Source: Synaphobranchus kaupii (Eukaryota; Chordata; Actinopteri; Anguilliformes; Synaphobranchidae). From it: DNA of 64,000 bases. Below the pieces are notes generated by a model. It had not been told where the DNA came from and searched no databases. It saw nothing but the letters and a program-made list of their open reading frames with translations. Both the position numbers and the translations under genes were made by a program. The stretch lies in NCBI GenBank assembly GCA_029718625.1, contig CM056376.1, positions 110,096,319 to 110,160,318 of the forward strand, read 5' to 3'. This document shows positions 61,600 to 64,000 of the stretch, piece by piece. The number at the start of each line of letters is the position of its first letter. The first letter of the stretch is position 1.

Positions 61600-63060
61600 G
61601 AGTGTCAGGAAGCCTGTCAGTTAAAGCAATTGGGTTTGGATCCTTATTCTATTGTTACTGTTGAAGTTCCAATTTATTCATAAACTCTTGGTTAAAAAGC
61701 AGATGTAAACACCATATGCTTACTCATGGTTTCTAACATAAGTATTTATTATGAATGTTTATGTCGCATTTATGAAAATGCCATGAGTTATAAATCTCTC
61801 ATGAGGGACCATTCATATGAAGTGTTACCAGATGTACAACTACCGTAATAAAATAATAATTACTTTATCTGTGGATAAAAAAAAAGTCTTGCAAAAAAAG
61901 AAAAAGTCCCAAATTCAGCACCCTTTCTGTTCCTGCACAGAGAGGATTCCCTCAGGAATTAATTCAGGTGCAGGGGAAAATGTCATTTTCACTTCAGAGC
62001 AAACTCGCACTTTAAAAGGTTAATTAAATCAGTACGTTCCTTTTCACACCCAGCCTGACATGACCCCGATTCACTTTTTCCTTTGTGTAAACGGTGAATT
62101 AAAAATGGCACTTAGTGTTCAGACTCTTATTTAAGGGGAGGCGAGTGAACATGAAGCAGCCTGCTGACTGGTAATGGCGGGGCGGTAATGACCGGCCACA
62201 AGCGTAGCTTCTCGCTGGCCGCATTCACAGATATGGGCAGCAGAGACACCAGGAGTCAACAGCCTATGTGCTTTCAGGGATGAGGACGGACCATATGTAC
62301 CCTATTAAAATAGTCCATGTGAGTTTGAACCTTGTGCTGAGGGGCATTTTACAATGGAGATTGCTCACAGTTTCTTCCCTTTAGTAGAAACAAGGAAACG
62401 AGAAGCCCTACTGACTTCCTAATGCAACCAATGTGCATCCTCCCTCCAGGAGAAAAAAACGAACCTTCAACACCAAACAAGTCATTTTCTCTTGACTGGT
62501 TTGAGTATTTACTTCTTTAAAACCCAGACTGTACAGTAAAAAGTTATCCAGTTAAGCTCACTTACACATCTACACTGCAGATGAGATTTTCAGTTTAGCT
62601 TACTACAGGTGTCATTGCACGTGGCAGTAGCAACGGCTGGTTTCTCCAAGTTCACACGCATCTGAATGGTTAAACTGATTCAGGTTTCTATGTTGCCATA
62701 GTTCCCTAGAAATGCGGACATTAGCACCTACCAGGGGGGTGCTATAGCCTGCAATAAAATCACTGTTCAAAGTGAATTTGAAATGCAGCTGTGCTATTAT
62801 ACAAGACGGCACTCAGTTTTGAACACTCTTTTTCACTGTATCTGTTCATTAGTGTGGGAGGCCTTTACCCCTGAACTCTGTCCCAAAGTCCCAGCTGAAT
62901 CTAATCATGACTGATGACTTCTATTTATGACTGTGATTCTAATCATGACTCTCAATCTAATTATGACTCTCAATGAAATCATGACAGTTTCTAGTAATCA
63001 CTGCAAACCTAATCATGAATATTTAATTTCATGGGTCTTATAGACCACGCACGCATGCAC
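61600..63060. other. rell1: RELL1 intron
   Basis: The larger part of the ~1.7 kb intron between the two coding exons (61512-63226). An A-rich tract lies at 61875-61905. No other gene recognised. Confidence 0.6.
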
Positions 63061-63068
63061 TCATGCCT

Positions 63069-63117
63069 ACACACACACACACACACGTACATGCACACAT
63101 ATGTGCATGCATGCTCG

Positions 63118-63204
<87 letters not shown>
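63069..63204. repeat. (CA)n microsatellite, interrupted
   Basis: Two CA runs (about 63069-63086 and 63121-63204) joined by an atgc-rich link, ending 20 bases from the RELL1 donor site at 63226. Open frames in it encode only His/Thr runs. Confidence 0.95.
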
Positions 63205-63210
<6 letters not shown>

Positions 63211-63226
63211 GGTGTAGGGCCCTTAC

Positions 63227-63543
63227 CTGCCCACAGAGAGCATAGTGACCTCCCCGTATTGACTCCGCCTCTCGCCCCTGCCCTTACTGGACCGGCGCAT
63301 CAGGGGCCACTTCTTCTGGTTGCAGCGGCCACAGATGTTCTTGTGCCCGCCCATGCCCCCGATGGTGTGCAGGTGACTACAGGTGTGCTTGGCCACTCCC
63401 ACCGGAGCCCCCGGGGACAGCGGGGTCGCGGGGGTCGCGGGGGTCGTGGGGGTCGTGGGGGTCGCGGGGGGGCGAGGGGCTGGTGGGCGTGACAGGCCTG
63501 CGGAGTGAGATGGCAGCGCTCTGATGATGTCACTCTTGTCATC
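63227..63543 (-). CDS. rell1: RELL1, cytoplasmic-tail exon
   Basis: RELL1 is a single-pass membrane protein related to the TNF receptor RELT; it binds RELT and OSR1/SPAK and acts in stress-kinase signalling. This exon encodes part of the cytoplasmic tail: DDKSDIIRALPSHS, a Pro/Thr-rich run (PPATPTTPTTPATPATP), then LSPGAPVGVAKHTCSHLHTI, HKNICGRCNQKKWPL (a Cys-x2-Cys with preceding His/Cys that could bind metal) and GEVTMLSVGR with a donor gtaagg after two bases of the Arg codon. The HLHT...C-x2-C...GEVT-LSVGR order is diagnostic of the RELT family. The TP-rich run plus LSPG favours RELL1 over RELT, and the neighbouring C4orf19 supports it. The start is a phase-0 acceptor after gcgcctgag; a weaker pyrimidine tract there leaves the exact 5' edge open. 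The transmembrane and extracellular exons are outside the window. Confidence 0.85.
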
Positions 63544-63599
63544 CTCAGGCGCCATAGAGCACCACGCCAACCATGTATTCAGCCTTTATACTAGACATT

Positions 63600-64000
63600 A
63601 GGAAGGGAGGAGAGGAGGGGAGAGGAGGTAAAGGCAGGAGGAGAGGAGCTGAAGGGAGAAGAGGAGGGGAGAGGATGTGAAGGCAGGAAGAGAGGAGTTG
63701 AATGGAGGAGGAGGGGAGAGGAGGTAAAGGCAGGAGGACAGGAACTGAAGGAAGGAGAGGAGGGGAGAGGAGGTGAAGGCAGGAGGAGAGGAGCTGAAAG
63801 GAGCTGAAGGGAGGAGAGGAGGGGAGAGGAGGTGAAGGCAGGAGGAGAGGAGCTGAAGGGAGAAGAGGAGGGGAGAGGAGGTGAAGGCAGGAAGAGAGGA
63901 GTTGAATGGAGGAGGAGGGGAGAGGAGGTAAAGGCAGGAGGAGAGGAACTGAAGGGAGGAGAGGAGGTGAAGGCAAGAGGAGAGGAGCTAAAGGCAGGAG
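63600..64000. repeat. Polypurine minisatellite (47-51 bp units)
   Basis: About 400 bases of almost pure G/A with imperfect units of gaggggagaggaggtgaagg, caggaggagaggag and ctgaaggga, running off the window end. It sits in a RELL1 intron next to the exon acceptor. The polypurine/polypyrimidine symmetry could form triplex DNA. The long Leu/Pro/Ser open frame on the minus strand is a by-product. Confidence 0.95.

Noticed and set aside
63227..63543. RELT instead of RELL1
   Set aside because: The HLHT...C-x2-C...LSVGRFRV layout is shared by both. The TP-rich run with LSPG, the RFRVTK form and the C4orf19 neighbour favour RELL1.
63545..63976. 143-codon Leu/Pro/Ser frame
   Set aside because: Translation of the polypurine minisatellite in an intron.

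Overview
This window is vertebrate nuclear DNA, most likely from a ray-finned (teleost) fish. It has GT-AG introns, long AT-rich non-coding stretches, dense (CA)n, (TA)n and (GA)n microsatellites, tRNA-derived SINEs with the tail typical of fish, an L2-like LINE, a DIRS-type tyrosine-recombinase retroelement and many short foldback DNA transposons. There are no bacterial or viral operons.

Two host genes can be recognised, and they converge. On the + strand is a C4orf19/PGCKA1 orthologue. Its first coding exon (ATG at 21374, starting MGCRCC) joins in phase 2 across a 4.5 kb intron to the last exon (25946-26667). That last exon carries a single-base frame break near a run of six C. A 28-bp x 21 minisatellite starts on its stop codon. 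On the - strand at the right end are the last coding exons of RELL1 (63227-63543, 61343-61511, and probably 61076-61099), including the RFRV kinase-docking motif split by an intron. C4orf19 and RELL1 are also neighbours facing each other in human (4p14), so the synteny supports both calls. Upstream RELL1 exons lie beyond base 64000.

The dominant structure lies between the two genes. From 35834 to 56362 there is a 20.5 kb inverted-repeat element. Both ends carry the same ~370-470 bp terminal inverted repeat, flanked by a perfect 9-bp direct repeat (caagtcggg) that looks like a target-site duplication. Inside each terminal repeat is a 181-bp tandem satellite: about 15.7 kb in + orientation on the left and about 1.2 kb in the opposite orientation on the right. 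A broken DIRS-like retroelement (RT, RNase H and tyrosine recombinase on the - strand) sits at the fold centre. The terminal repeat itself contains a diverged 159-bp version of the satellite unit, which suggests that the satellite grew out of the transposon end. The element seems to have landed in an older small transposon. This is the main candidate for something undescribed.

Region by region: 1-12.4 kb is gene-poor and holds SINE, LINE and MITE fragments. 12.5-14.75 kb holds two adjacent ~1.1 kb foldback elements with different ends but a shared palindromic core, found a third time at 32.7-33.3 kb. 15.0-15.5 kb is a 62-bp x 9 minisatellite. 17-28.6 kb is the C4orf19 locus. 28.6-35.8 kb is MITEs and SINEs. 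35.8-56.4 kb is the giant element. 57-58 kb is intergenic, and 58.5-64 kb is the 3' part of RELL1.
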